Part shown: in pieces, positions 1 to 11,729 of the stretch
How positions within the stretch are numbered: the stretch's first letter is position 1
How the letters are laid out: every line of letters begins with the position of its first letter
From: Mytilus galloprovincialis
Taxonomy: Eukaryota; Mollusca; Bivalvia; Mytilida; Mytilidae
Assembly: GCF_965363235.1 (NCBI RefSeq)
Contig: NC_134846.1
Location: 91,010,571-91,074,570 of the forward strand
Direction: 5' to 3'
Length of the DNA: 64,000 bases
Program-made: the position numbers and the translations under genes
The notes under the pieces: model-generated
The model's input: the letters and a program-made list of their open reading frames with translations, nothing else
Told to the model about the DNA's origin: nothing
Database searches by the model: none

Positions 1-619
1 ATCAACTACATGTACAACTCTCTACAAATGTTTATAAGACACCGTTTGTCAGAAATCAGTAATGATATTTAAATTTTGTTTTATACATTTATTGTTTAGA
101 TGCCTCTAAACTCAATAACTCAAAATACTTGTTTCATTTTTTAGATCTTTCAGTTCATGAATACGTGTACTCAAGATACGAGGAACGGGAAAATATAAAT
201 TAAATGTATATGTCACAATATGTTATATGCAATGCTGCTCATTTGAGTCAAGTATCGTTTTTGAAGTGATTTTTGATAACATTTATTATATGACTTGATA
301 ATATTCGTTTCAATAGTAGGGATTGTCTCCCACCAGGAACAGGTTTCACGGTCGTGCTTTTATAGAATATTGCGTTTCTTAAACCTTGTATATTTGTTTT
401 ATTGTGGATTCTTAATATTAAAGTTTATTATAAGGTTAAATTTATTCATTATTTGTAGACTAGCACATGGCGTGCATACGATTTTGAATTAATCAATGTT
501 ATACATTGTACAATTGTATGATTGATTTAATCAACATTGATACGACTCCTTATTTTATAAAATTTAAGATTCTCTAGTTGTTGTACAGCTGCATATAATT
601 GTCTTTATCTTAAATTTAG

Positions 620-2107
620 AGATTTTGCAAGAACAAAAGCTCGTCTTTGGTTAATGTAAAAGATAAAGACGAAAATAAATGGTTACAGTCACAGTTCAAA
701 GGTAAAATTAAAGAATAGTAAAAGCAAGTGTCAAATAAACTCATCATAGATACCAGGACTCAATTTTATATATACGCCAGACGTGCGTTTCGTCTACAAA
801 AGACTCATCAGTGACGCTCGAATAAAAAAAAGTTAAAAAAAGCCAAATAAAGTACGAAGTTGAAGAGTATTGATATCACAAATTCCTAAAAGTGTTGCCA
901 AATGCAGCTAAGGTAATCTATGCCTGAGGTAGAAGGAGAACATCAAATGTAACAGTCCCAGTCACAGTAAAAAAAACAGTTGAAAAGACAAATTAATGAT
1001 TACAGCTAAGGTGAAAAAAAAAAGAATTAGACACAAACATCAATAATTTAATTTGGATGCAACGCGTCTTCTGATTGGCTGACGTTGTTTTGTTTATCAG
1101 CCCATAGACAAAATTTAGTCATGTGACCGTGAAGCCATCAACGCTTTTTATGGTTTTCTCCGGTTTAAAATGGAATTTAGAATTAAACTGCGCGCGTTAT
1201 TCAGTGTGTACCACATTTTTTATGTTATTTCTTCATAGACAGAAAAAAAATTACAGTCATTCCTTAAATAAAAAATCAACTACAGTCTGCAAAAGATGAT
1301 TACAAGTTTTTGAAGTTCCCTTTAAAAAACATAGCAAAGTGCTTTAAAAATTATTGAATGCAGTTTATGTTTTTGAAATTGAGAGAAGACGCAAAGAGAC
1401 TTTAAATCTAATAATAATTTCAAATTGTTGTTCTTTAGACGTGCAAACGTTTTGGCTAGGTATTACGGATGGAGATTTGAAATATTGGATTAACACAGTA
1501 GATTATGCTCCAACTACGTATTTCAATTGGGATTCTGGTCAGCCTGGAAATGGAGCGGAAAACTGTGGCATATTTTATCCAGGCAGTGGTAAATGGCACG
1601 ACTATCCATGCACTAAATATTTACATCCGTTTGTGTGCAAGAAAGATGTCAGGTTGGTATCGTATCTTTATCTTTGGTTTTATCTTATTGAACAAATATT
1701 TCCTTTTCAATAAACTCCAATAGAGATTCTTGCTTAGCCCTTATTCAATTTCATAAAGAAAAACATACTATATTTTCAACAATATTCCATAATACTATAT
1801 GTGCAAATATTTCTAAATTTAGCATAAAATACATTTACTTTTTAATTCTTAAGGAAAAACATGAAGTACATTTTATGTTGCATGCCATCAGAATTAGATC
1901 ACGAGCTTGACATGAATGCATGATTTTATTTCACGTACTGTTCGCGACGGTTCAAGTATACTACTCATAAGATGAACAATGTATAGACAGAGAAACTAAA
2001 AACGTTTGATTTCTTTTGTTTAATTGTACATGAATATTTAACAAATGCTTTTTATTGTTACATTACTAAACTGTTTATTTATTTCTTCCTTTTTTTTATA
2101 TAGATGA
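620..2107 (+). CDS. C-type lectin, 3' part (left copy; gene enters from outside the window)
   Basis: Exons are 620-701, 1439-1652 and 2104-2107, all with AG/GT borders. They give the middle and C-terminal half of a C-type lectin carbohydrate-recognition domain, a secreted sugar-binding fold. Exon 620-701 starts RFCKNKSSSLVNV. Exon 1439-1652 contains the WLGITDG core, FNWDSGQPGNG in the sugar-specificity loop, KWHDYPC in the WND position and the last cysteine in FVCKKD. The stop TGA follows one base into the last exon, and an AATAAA signal lies at 2155-2160. The signal-peptide exon and first CRD exon seen in the right copy (38150-38938) should lie left of base 1. The loop reads QPG here but EPG in the right copy. 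No frameshift is seen in the visible part. The family is certain; the ligand is not known. Confidence 0.88.
736..933 (+). repeat. Family A interspersed repeat, inserted after the duplication
   Basis: This is a near full-length family A unit of about 200 bp. It starts near ATAGATACCAGGA and contains the CGCCAGACGTGCGTTTCG core and the GACTCATCAGTGACGCTC box. The right lectin copy reads straight across the site at about 39829, so this unit inserted after the duplication or was lost precisely from the other copy. It lies in a lectin intron. No coding capacity is seen, and it is probably SINE-like, which is an inference. Confidence 0.85.
1055..1250 (+). repeat. Intronic dispersed repeat with GATTGGCTGACGTTG box
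   Basis: The stretch with CGTCTTCTGATTGGCTGACG and the TTATTCAGTGTGTACCACAT box is shared with the right lectin copy (about 39945-40145). Its second half also occurs in reverse complement near 61265-61330, outside the duplication. It is therefore an older dispersed repeat rather than only duplicated intron. The GATTGGCT piece resembles an inverted CCAAT box, but no transcription start is evident. Confidence 0.6.
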
Positions 2108-2584
2108 AAGATGTTTTCTAAAAAGAAATAATAGAACAGTCGATGAATAACACGAATAAAACATATAAGAACACAACATTAGAGTTATTGGAGTTGTTTT
2201 TTTGGAAATTCCAAGGAAGACTTTTTGCTCTTTTTGCCCTCCAACTTTGTACTTGTTTGGCTTTATAATTATTTTGGTCTGAGCGTCACTGATGAATCTT
2301 ATGTAGACGAAAAGCGCGTCTGGCGTATCAAATTATAATCCTTTGATAACTATTTATGTCTTATTTTTGACTGTTGCTGCTTTTTCCTTTGGTGTCTTCT
2401 AAAGCTGTTTGCCTCAAATGTATCAAGATTCCACAGGAAATAATTCAAGAAAGTTTCTTCATTTACTTTGTTAGAAAATCCGGACATACGATTCTATCCT
2501 ATACTGGCATGTTATGCAGTCTTCAATAGGTTTTATCAATGCGTACCTTTTTAACTTTAAACTCTGTCGCTTTCTATACATTCC

Positions 2585-2815
2585 ATTAAGAAAAAGAAAG
2601 TTAAATAAATAAAATACCGAACTCCGAGGAAAATTGAAAACGGAAAGTCCCTAATCAAATTACAAAATCAAAAGATCAAACCCATCAAACGAATGGATAA
2701 CAACTGTCATATTCCGGACTAGGTACAGGGATTTTCTGTTGTAGAAAATAGTGGATTAACCGTCGGTCGTATAGCTAGCTTAATCTCTTACTCATTAACT
2801 TGTTTCTCAATTAAA
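2585..2815 (+). repeat. Family E interspersed repeat
   Basis: It contains CCGAACTCCGAGGAAAATTG, the box CATCAAACGAATGGATAACA and a 3' part with TGTAGAAAATAGTGGATTAA. The matching unit in the duplicated segment is 41350-41560. Further copies on both strands lie at 3890-4060 (-), 18990-19130 (-), 28930-29040 (-), 31750-31960, 32765-33000, 52090-52250 (-) and 53685-53890. Confidence 0.85.
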
Positions 2816-2889
2816 TAACGTTATACAGTACTTTTGTTAGGAAAAATAAAAAGAGCTACATTTCCATTTACGTTAAAGTTCCGCTATAT

Positions 2890-3260
2890 AAATGATGTCC
2901 TCTCACAAGTTTGGTGACCATGTTGAACTCATCTCTCTTTTCTAACTCGAAAGAAAGGAACTTCAATCCCCTTCCCTTTTCACGAACGTGACCTACCGAG
3001 TAAGACTATTAACTGGGATTTTAATAATACGATCAACACGACGAGTGCCATATGTGGAACAGGATCTGCTTACCCTTCCGGAGCACCTTAGATCACCCCA
3101 GTTTTTGGTGGGGTTCGTGTTGCTAAGTCTTTAGTTTGCTATGTTGAGTATTGTGTAGTATTATTTGTCTTTTTGTCTTTTTGATTATTAGCCATGGAGT
3201 TGTTAGTTTATTTTCGATCTATGAGTTTGACTGTCTCTCTAGTATCTTTTGCCTTTCATT
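2890..3260 (+). repeat. Family R: 3' end of a reverse-transcriptase element
   Basis: The stretch carries the boxes ATCTGCTTACCCTTCCGGAG and GATCACCCCAGTTTTTGGTG, then a T-rich tail and TTTCGATCTATGAGTTTGAC. In other copies (23395-23960, 33420-33810) the same sequence directly follows the C-terminal codons of a reverse-transcriptase reading frame, so this is the 3' untranslated end of such an element. The equivalent in the duplicated copy is 41655-42010. Confidence 0.75.
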
Positions 3261-3834
3261 TATGTTTTTCAGTTGAAACAATATTCAAGAGCATGCGTTT
3301 CCGATTATGCTATATTTGTGAAAGAGTTGCTCATAAGAAAACTATTGATCAAAAGGTTCCAAGAAGTGAAATTAAAGTCGTCTCTTTAACAGTTTTAAAC
3401 GCTGTCACAAGTTGGTTGATTGTCAATGAAAATCTGATTACCACGAATATAGTCATTGGTCGTAACCACAATATGAAAATAGATCTTGTACTCGTTATAT
3501 CGATTGTGACTTCTCCGAATGACACTTAACTTATTGTATTTATCATAGCTATCATGAGCAATACGATGAGTGCCATAAGAGAACAGGATCTGCCTTTCAG
3601 TCCAGATCACATTCGATCACCACTAGTTTTGTTTACAGTAGTTCGTATTACATTGGATTACGGTTTTTTTTCTATTTTCCAAAGGCAATCTTGTTTTTAT
3701 CGGTAAAAACATCGCATATACTTGTCCTAGTTAACGTATTTTAATTTTTGAATTTGACATTTTGTCAGTTTTAAGGGATAGAATCAGGCATAGCGCATGG
3801 TTAACGAATAAGGTGATATGGTTTGTTTGTTCAC

Positions 3835-4065
3835 ACATCTTGTCAATATAATGGAATGATATGCGCCTGTCATACAAGTGAGAGGTTTAGCTTGCTATAA
3901 AACCAGGTTTAATTTACCATTTCCTACATAAGTCAATATATGTACAAGGTCAAAAATATGAAAGTGTTTGTCCGTTCTTTTGGTGTGTTTGCACTTTCGA
4001 TTTTACAATTTGATTAGGGACTTTCCGTTTTGAATTTTACTCGGAGTTCAGTATTTTTGTGATTT
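3835..4065 (-). repeat. Family E interspersed repeat, reverse orientation
   Basis: In reverse complement this unit shows the family E core; on the plus strand it ends TCGGAGTTCAGTATTTTTGTG. The equivalent in the duplicated copy is 42600-42825. Confidence 0.8.
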
Positions 4066-4189
4066 TACTAATGTCTACTGAGTGATGCCTCGGTTTGAAT
4101 GTGTTTCGAGTTCAGTCTGCAATTTATGTGTAGTGGTTTGTTGACAATTGTTTTTCATTTCGTCGTTTTTCTGTTGTTTTTTGTCATGG

Positions 4190-4515
4190 GTCAGAAGAAG
4201 ATGTGGAATGATTGCCAATGAGAAAACTCTTGATAAGAGAAAAATATGACACAGAAATGAACAATTATAGTTCACCGTACGACTTCAACAATGAGCAAAG
4301 ATCATACTGCATAGTCAGCTACAAAAGGCCACTGAATCACAAATTCAAACGAGTAAACTAACGGCAGAATTTCTATACACAAAAATGAACAAAAACAATT
4401 ATGTAACACAGCAACAAAAGACAAATACCGAATAACAGGATCCTGACTTGGGATAGCATGTCGTGGAATTAAACATTTGAGCGAGATCATAACCATCCCC
4501 TAACCTGGGACAGTG
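4190..4515 (+). repeat. Family T interspersed repeat
   Basis: It begins with GAAGATGTGGAATGATTGCC and runs through a region with GAGCAAAGATCATACTGCAT to TCCTGACTTGGGATAGC. Equivalent or partial copies are 42975-43270, 62455-62800, and in reverse orientation 34725-34912, 26000-26115 and 52450-52530. No open frame of interest is seen. Confidence 0.75.
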
Positions 4516-5159
4516 GTGTAACAGTACAATATGAGAACAAAAAATTAGTTGAAAAAGACTTTACACATCAGATAGATACAAACAGAAATACATCAAACTA
4601 AAATACAGGGTCGACGTGGCCAGGTAAATCCCAACAACAAAAACACGCTACAGATACTGATAGTATTCGCAGCTACTGACAGCTAGTTCAAAGCCAATAA
4701 AAACTTATACAAAAATCATGCCGTTATGACTAAATCATCAACCAGTACACAACCAACATCCAATGAATTCAGTGTATAGACACCATAAATAGTCAGCGAA
4801 AAAAATGACCTTGTGTAATGCTAAGATACAGGTATCAACAGATTGTAGAGTTAGGAATGAAAGTACGTATATAGTAAAATGACAACAAATCTAAATTCTG
4901 AGGAAAATTCAAAACGAAAAGTCCCTAGGATAACAATAATATCTAGTTTGCTGAATTACTGAATATAACTACTAATAAAGTCATTCAAAGATCTCATCAC
5001 AGTAGCCTTTTAGGATAAGTTTATTTAAAGGATCAATAAGTTAACTAACTTTGAAGGTAGATTCTAAATTTCGGGGCAATTTCGTTAACCAACATCTCCG
5101 GGATAACGAGGATGTGATATCCCGTTTAAAATGAGTTTTCTACAGGTACAAAACAGAGC

Positions 5160-5325
5160 GGCGAAAAATACCAGAGGGACATTCAAACTCATAAATCTAA
5201 AATAAACTAACAACGCCATGGCTAAAAAAAATTAAAAGACAAACAGGCAAACAATAGTACACAAGCCACAAAATAGAAAACTAAAGACTAAGCAATACGA
5301 GCCCCACCAAAATCTGGGGGTGATC
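5160..5325 (-). repeat. Family R 3' end, reverse orientation
   Basis: This matches the 3' tail of family R in reverse complement, including the CAACGCCATGGCTA and CCACCAAAATCTGGGGGTGA boxes. It is truncated where a small inverted-repeat element inserted at 5330. The equivalent in the duplicated copy is 44060-44225. Confidence 0.7.
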
Positions 5326-5329
5326 TCAG

Positions 5330-5467
5330 AGGTTGAAGTCATAAAACTTTGCTCAGTGCTTGAAGCACAAAAATCATGCTCGAAACACCAAATCCTGTAT
5401 TTTGATTGGTTGATTCTCGAGTCTGAGTACAAAAATCTTGCTCGAAAGTTTTATGACCGTAAGGCCT
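5330..5467. mobile_element. Short inverted-repeat element (MITE-like), present only in the left copy
   Basis: About 138 bp starting AGGTTGAAGTCATAAAACTT and ending with its imperfect inverse (TTTTATGACCGTAAGGCCT). The right copy at about 44226 reads directly across the site. Inverted termini, small size and a clean empty site are what a MITE shows. The target-site duplication cannot be fixed by eye. Confidence 0.75.
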
Positions 5468-6192
5468 GGTACTCCAGAAGAGTACGCAGATCCTGCTCCA
5501 CAACTTCGTACTTGATTTGGCGTTTTAAACTTATGTGACTAGAACGTTATTTGTGAAGTTTTTTGTAGACGAAATGCGCCGCGACTGGCGAACAAATTCA
5601 TTCTCCTCATATCTATGATGAGTTTATTTGGCCTTATTTTACGGTGTTTATATATCCTAACTCGTTCGTCATTCCGTCGTTTGAACGTAATCAAAATATT
5701 GCTGGTAAATGATTACGTCAATGATTACGTTTTCAAAGATTACTTAAAACCTTGACAACATCTTTCATAGATATAACGCTTCGGGTTTGAAGTTTGGCTG
5801 TGCCTATAGAACGGCTTTGCTGATTACTGTGGATTCATTACAATTCGTTAGATACCAATTTCGTGGGTTTCGTGGGTACAGGTGAACAACGAATTCAAAT
5901 GTTTAGCGAATATCATATTTTCAATAGGCTTTGTATACAGAGATTGGCAAAATCAGATATCCACGAATATGCAAGATTTCAGCAAACCACGGAAATTATA
6001 TTTTTGAAAAACTTGAGAAGTTGTAGAATGAAGGGTAGCCGTTCTTAAAGGCATATATTTCTCTTTTTTTATACATCTCTTTGCATTGTAGTTTTAAAGT
6101 ATTTTCAATGTGTAGCTATTTTATGCTTTTATTTATATTTCCGAAATGGATGCATGAGATTTGACCCACGGAAAACTACTATTGCCTCTAGT

Positions 6193-6265
6193 TTTGATTG
6201 ATTGATTGATTGATTGTCGGTTGCTTTACGCCGCATTAGCACAACAAGGCTATATCGCGGCGATC
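6193..6265 (+). repeat. GATT tetranucleotide run and adjoining dispersed repeat
   Basis: A GATT run of about five units is followed by TGTCGGTTGCTTTACGCCGC and CAACAAGGCTATATCGCGGC. The same arrangement with fewer GATT units is at 44955-45020 in the duplicated copy. It is probably the end of a SINE-like repeat. Confidence 0.6.
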
Positions 6266-6654
6266 TCTAGTTATGAAACTAGGGTTTTAAAGGAAATCGG
6301 AGTTTTTGTTATTTTACTATTTGCTCAAATATTGAATTTAAGAGTTTCTGTATTTAAAATCGTAATTTGTAATATCAATAACAACTCTAGTAGCAGTTGT
6401 AGTTTGTCATTTTTGAGGATTAGATTAAGATAACAGATCTTTGATCGATACTACTACATTCATTCACAACGTTTATTATATGAATTCGAGAAGATTTAAA
6501 GCTCGATATATATACTGATGGTGGAGTTTTAATTCCCTGAGGGTATCACCAGCCCAGTAGTCAGCTATTCTCTGACTGACATGAATTATCATTGATTAAG
6601 TCGTATTTATGAATTAACTGTATACAATGTACAACACTTTTGAATTTTTGACAT

Positions 6655-6870
6655 ACTAAGGCCTTTCTACCTCAGGAATAGATAACCTTAGCTGTATTTG
6701 GCAAAATATTTAGGAATTTTTGTCCTCAATGCTCTTCAACTTCGTACTTTATTTGGCCTTTTTAACTTTTTTGGATTCCATTGTCACTAATGAGTCTTTT
6801 GTAAACGAAACGCGCGTCTGGCGTATATACAAAATTTAATCCTGGTATCTACGATGAGTTAATATACATC
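6655..6870 (-). repeat. Family A interspersed repeat, reverse orientation
   Basis: In reverse complement it shows the family A core; the plus strand reads AACGAAACGCGCGTCTGGCG. In the duplicated copy the same unit (45135-45445) is broken by a 114 bp insert. Other family A copies are at 2262-2352 (-), 5530-5640 (-, decayed), 19635-19830, 22950-23150, 35715-35920, 41115-41275 (-) and a decayed form at 53975-54150. Confidence 0.8.
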
Positions 6871-8784
6871 TGTTTTAGTCTGATTTTGAATTCGATAGGA
6901 CATTTTTTTGTTATTCTTTAAGAACATAAGTTCCGTGACCCCTACATTTGTTTATATTTCGGAAGTACATTTGTATTTATGAAAAGTAATTTCTTCATTG
7001 AATATTCCCTTCAATCTCATATCCTCCCCCACTACAACCAAAAAATAAAAATAATAAAAAAAAAATAAAATAAAAATAAAGAACACAAAGCATAGCAATC
7101 AGTTCATGTGTCTGTCCCAAGTCTGCAATTTTAAATGTGGCTGTCTTTTGGTACAAACCCCGATGATGAATGGGGAATAGAAATAATGACATTGAAGTTT
7201 TTTGTCGATCAACAGTAAATCACTTGCTAAATATGTCAATATCATCAGAGTGAAAACACCGTAAGCTGAACCAACAAGAGTTTTTGTAGAACAAAAAAAA
7301 AAGTAAAATGCATGCGGTTTATTCAAGGTCAAAGTACTTTTTCTATTATTAACATTTTCTCACCATACACGCAAGCAAACTAGAACAAACAATATATCAT
7401 AAAATAATCAATAATAGCAAAGATCGGCGGTACTATAAATAAATTTAAAGTTATTTTTAGAATGACATCATTTGTTAAAGTGCCCGTATGTCATGCAAGC
7501 GGATATCGATTTCCGTTGTACACATAACGTGCATGAGGTTATTAAAACTGTATTTTTAAACAAAAATATGGATAGTTCCTCAGAAAAAAGTAAATCAGAA
7601 GGTAATAAACATTGTTGTTCTGGCACATGTAACAATGATTCAAGATATCGTCATCGTGAAAACATGGAAGGTGTATTTTTCATACCGTTCCCTAAACCAT
7701 TGACCCGACGACAAACTTGTGAAAAATGGATTAAAGCATGTTGACGCCCTGATGATGATTTCAACTGTAGCAAAATAAAAAGATCTACATATATCTGTAG
7801 CAAACATTTCGTAGGCGGAAAAGGCCCGACGGAAAAGAATCCTGACCCAATCCCAGTCTTGTTACATACAGATGAACAGGTAAGCGTAAACAAGTAACGA
7901 GTATATTATAGCTGATGTTTTGATAAATGCTCTGTCATCTTGATAATTTTGTAGTTGACAGTTTTATAAATTTATAGAATATATAGGTCTTTAATAGTAT
8001 TGTTATTTTGACATTTTAAAATATACCTGTATATATATAATAGATGTACAGTATTTGTGCATCTGTACATGTCATGTCATGATACAAATGTATACATTAT
8101 GTACATACAAAATGTACATGTATACAGATGCTTAAAAATGCATATTTATTAATTCTAGACCTATTAGCTATAGCAATTGTGTCAATTTTTTCTTAAACTT
8201 ACAGATGAGAAGATTTGAAAGAAAAAGAAAACCACCTACACCAAGGAGGAAAGTGGTGAAAATAAGCAGAAGGGATGTACAATCGGCAGCCGAGTGCCTT
8301 TTGGATCTTGGAAAAGAAATTTATGGGTCTCACACGCCAAGTTCATGTGAAGATGTTGAGGTAATGTAAAATAAGTATAATAATTGAAACACAGTGGATT
8401 TTAGATATAATATTTGTAATTCATGTTGTTCGTAGCCATGGTAATCATTTATATCTTGAATCTTTTTCATACTGTATGAATAAAAATAAAAATATACATT
8501 TTATGCACTGTTGAGCATGTTTATTTACATTTTTGTAGTTTGAATAATGTAACATTTTAATCATACCTCAATTTTTTTCATGTTTGTACTACAGAAGATG
8601 TATATATACATGTATATTGTTGCATGTAGCTTGTTGTTCGGTGTGAGTCAAGGCTCCGTGTTGAAGGCCGTACCTTCACCTATAATTGTTTCATAAATTG
8701 TTTTTTGGATGGAGAGTTGTCTCAGTGGCACTCATACCACATCTTCCTATACCTATATATACAAGTGTTGCACATTAGTCAAAT

Positions 8785-10478
8785 TACCATTCGTAGGCTA
8801 CGCGTACCCACATCCGGTTTTACAATAAAATGGCATCGGATTGGGAACATGGGGAATGAAACGTGAAATATGATCAAATATAAACGAAATTTGTTGCAGT
8901 TAGTGAATAAATTGACTAAAACCACTCAGAAGTTTTAATTTATAAATATTTATATATAGGTATACATTTCAAAGTTATCATGAATAATTGTAACTATCAG
9001 TCAATCAATTTTATACAATTGTATAAAAGAAACTTGGAGTCAATAGACAACTTTCGAGTTCGATGTTGTTTGGACTGGTAACATTTGAAATGTGCAGGGT
9101 TGAAAAATGTGCCAAAACATTTAACCTATTGGATATATAAAATTTTTTCAAAATCTTTTAAACTAGTTACATAAATCTTATAAAATTGGTTTATTATGAC
9201 ATTATTACCTGCTTCTTTAATTCAGTTTTATATAGACATCCAAGCTTTAAGTAGTTTAAGATGTTTTATAATTTCAGTTTCTGTTTTACATTTCACTAAA
9301 AGATTATTTTTAAATCTCATATGGGTGGTTTTCAAATTCAGTAAAATCTAATTCTTTAAATATGCATTTACATTTAATAATAGTACTAATTTTTATCATA
9401 AAATTGAGAAAGGAAATGGGGAATGTGTCAAAGCGACAACAACCCAACCATAGAGCAGACAACAGCCGAAGGCCACCAATGGGTCTTCAATGTAGCGAGA
9501 AACTCTCGCACCCGTAGGCGTCCTTCAGCTGGCTCCTTAAGAAATATGTATACTAGTACAGTGACAATGGACGCCATACTAAACTCTGAATTATACACAA
9601 GAAACTAAAATTAAAAGTCATACAAGACTAACAAAGGCCAAACATGCCAGAGGCTCCTGACTTGGGACAGGCGCAAAATTGCGGCGGGGTTAAACATGTT
9701 TATGAGATCTCAACCCTCCCCCTATACCTCTAGCTAATGTACAAAAGTAAATGCATAACAATACACACATTAAAATTCAGTTCAAGAGAAGTCCGAGTCC
9801 GATGTCAGAAGATATAAGTATAACAAAAGAAAATAAATAAAATGACAATAATACATAAATAACAACAGACTACTAGCAATTAACTGACATGCCAGCTCCA
9901 GACCTCAATTAAACTGATTGAAAGATTATGTCTTCATCATATGAATATCAGACACAATCCCTCCATTTGGGGTTTAGTATCATACTATCATAAAATATAT
10001 GATAAGAACATAACCTGTGTCATGCCAACAACTGTTTTAAAAAAATAAATGTGTTTAGTTCCGATGCAAAGACCCTATAAGTAAATCAATATTAAAGCCA
10101 AAATATGCAATCTTAAATGACCTGTCAACAGTATCAAAACTATATCCCTTCTTAATAAGTCTGTTTAAAGGTTTTGTAAGACTTTGAAGTGAATACTGAC
10201 ATTTTTGTGCATGTTTTTCATTTACAGGGACTGTGAAGTTTCATTTTCCATCAGTGTTCATTTAATTTGCAATATGGTTATTATGTATTATTATCTAATA
10301 AATACAATTTAAAAATATTATTTTTCATACTATTCACTCGTTCTACACGAAATCCCCACATTATCGATAATTTCCGTTTATATTTCACGTATCATTCCCG
10401 ATTATTCCTGAATCATTCCTGATTTGAAAGCCTTTTATTAGAAAACCTGATGTGGGTACGCGTAGCCTATACGAATGG
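8785..10478. mobile_element. 1.7 kb DNA element with long inverted termini
   Basis: The left terminus (from 8785) reads GGCTACGCGTACCCACATCC, and the right terminus (to 10478) is its inverse, GATGTGGGTACGCGTAGCC. Behind these, both sides share further inverted similarity over about 100 bp, including ACGTGAAATAT and ATATAAACG. No transposase frame is visible, so this is probably a non-autonomous DNA transposon. A family F repeat (9410-9740) is nested inside. The element sits in the presumed intron between THAP exons 2 and 3. Confidence 0.72.
9410..9740 (+). repeat. Family F interspersed repeat
   Basis: It starts with GAAATGGGGAATGTGTCAAA and continues through AGCCGAAGGCCACCAATGGG to CTCCTGACTTGGGACAGGCG. 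A reverse copy lies at 30655-30935, and a start fragment at 25672-25715. Short open frames across it are incidental. Confidence 0.8.
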
Positions 10479-10679
10479 CATTGACTATTTGTACCCCCAT
10501 GCGGGTACGCGCAGACATTGCCTATAAATAAGAACTTGGAAGATCAGGCATGAGTGCCAATAGATTGTTTAGATTTAGTTGCTGTTGTATAACTTATGTT
10601 AATTTGTCTGTACATTACAATTTTTTTTATTTCAGATACTGTCATACCTAATGCAGAGAAAAATTGAAACACATTGAAA

Positions 10680-11660
10680 ATTCATAAAACACCTTATCAC
10701 CATGATCAACACCATTTGTACGCTACTACTGGACTTCGCAAAGATTCTGGTAAAAATGTGATGTCATAATACAAAATATCTGATGCCAAAATGGAAAAGT
10801 GATTGTTGCTTGACATAAAAATATTAAGCAACACAGATTCTAGGGTCAACTGGCACAGATTTCAATTAACCATTTTTAGATGTATTCAAAAGGGAGAAGG
10901 GAATACCAAAGCACATGCAAATGACAATTCATTTCTTCTCATATCTGTATAAATAACTAACATTCAAATCTAGTTAATAAAAGATTGAAACCTTTTATTT
11001 TGGTTCTGTTTTTCAGTTGACAGTTGTAAAATTGTCACCCAAAAAATCGAAAAAAAACCTGGATTTTTCAAATTTTCAAAGGTATTATTTCCCTGTATGA
11101 TTTATGTTTAATGTCATGAGAGTTCTGTGTTACCTTCATCTTATTCAAACCTTTCATTCAAACCATTTGATTGCAGAAATCTATTTTTGTTTGTGTTTTG
11201 TACAAATCTTGTGACTGCTTTCTGTTTATGAATAAAGACTGGAAGAAACGCGACGTATTCCGAGTAAATAATATAATTTATGTCCAGTTGTAATGATTTG
11301 GTAAGAATGTTCACCGTTAGAACATTTCTTTGTTGTAGTCAAAAGACTCAGAACGTACAAAAACAGCATTTCCGATTCAAACCATTTCTTCAATTGATTA
11401 CATCAGAAGGTGCAATAATATTTTCGCCTCATTCATTCTTATTCAAAATTTATTAATCAAGTTACATAAAGATGCAGAAGATAAAAACGGTAAGAAAACG
11501 TAACAAAACTTTTAGTATTCACCCACAAAATAAGTGAATGCACTTAAAAATTACAAGTTTTGAAGTTTACGGCTCAATCCACTCAGCTCATTAAAACAAA
11601 AACAAACAAAACAAAAACAAAAACAAAACAAAAAAACAAATACAAACAAAAACAAAACAT
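10680..11660. other. Intergenic, no gene seen; ends in an A/C-rich low-complexity tract
   Basis: No coding exon, RNA gene or known repeat is recognised from 10680 to about 11590. From 11591 to 11660 the plus strand is a run of AAACAAA-type low-complexity sequence leading into the CATAA microsatellite. Confidence 0.5.
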
Positions 11661-11665
11661 AACGG

Positions 11666-11725
11666 CATAACATAACATAACATAACATAACATAACATAA
11701 CATAACATAACATAACATAACATAA
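11666..11725 (+). repeat. (CATAA)n microsatellite, about 12 units
   Basis: Perfect pentanucleotide repeats, preceded by an interrupted unit (CATAACGG). Confidence 0.95.
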
Positions 11726-11729
11726 CAAA

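Larger units (their letters stand above)
1..7415 (+). repeat. Left copy of a segmental duplication (partner 39094-46010)
   Basis: The sequence from the window start to about 7415 matches 39094-46010 in the same orientation, in lectin exons, introns and downstream repeats alike. The match is interrupted by a few clean insertions: a family A repeat at 736-933 and a small inverted-repeat element at 5330-5467 only here, and a family E repeat at 43436-43598 and a 114 bp templated insert at 45260-45373 only in the other copy. Similarity stops near 7415, just before the THAP gene. The left end lies outside the window, so the first two lectin exons of this copy are probably there. Confidence 0.93.
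7568..10677 (+). pseudogene. THAP zinc-finger gene with an in-frame TGA
   Basis: Exon 1 (7568-7879) begins MDSSSEKSKSEGNKHC. It encodes a THAP-type C2CH zinc finger: the CCSGTCNND cysteine pair, the FFIPFPKP segment, R..W...C, and the ICSKHF pair near the end. THAP domains bind DNA and occur in transcription factors and in P-element and Kolobok-type transposases. A TGA at 7742-7744 interrupts the domain where one base change from GGA would restore glycine; downstream the frame stays open to a GT donor at 7880. Exon 2 (8205-8360) is in phase and encodes a basic KRKPPTPRRK stretch. A possible last exon (10636-10677, ILSYLMQRKIETH) is in phase but short. An in-frame ATG at 7472 would lengthen the N-terminus. 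I call it a pseudogene or null allele; a sequencing error in one base is the alternative. Confidence 0.7.

Noticed and set aside
1055..1250. Lectin promoter with CCAAT-like box
   Set aside because: It lies in an intron and part of the same sequence recurs in reverse at 61265-61330, so it is a dispersed repeat.
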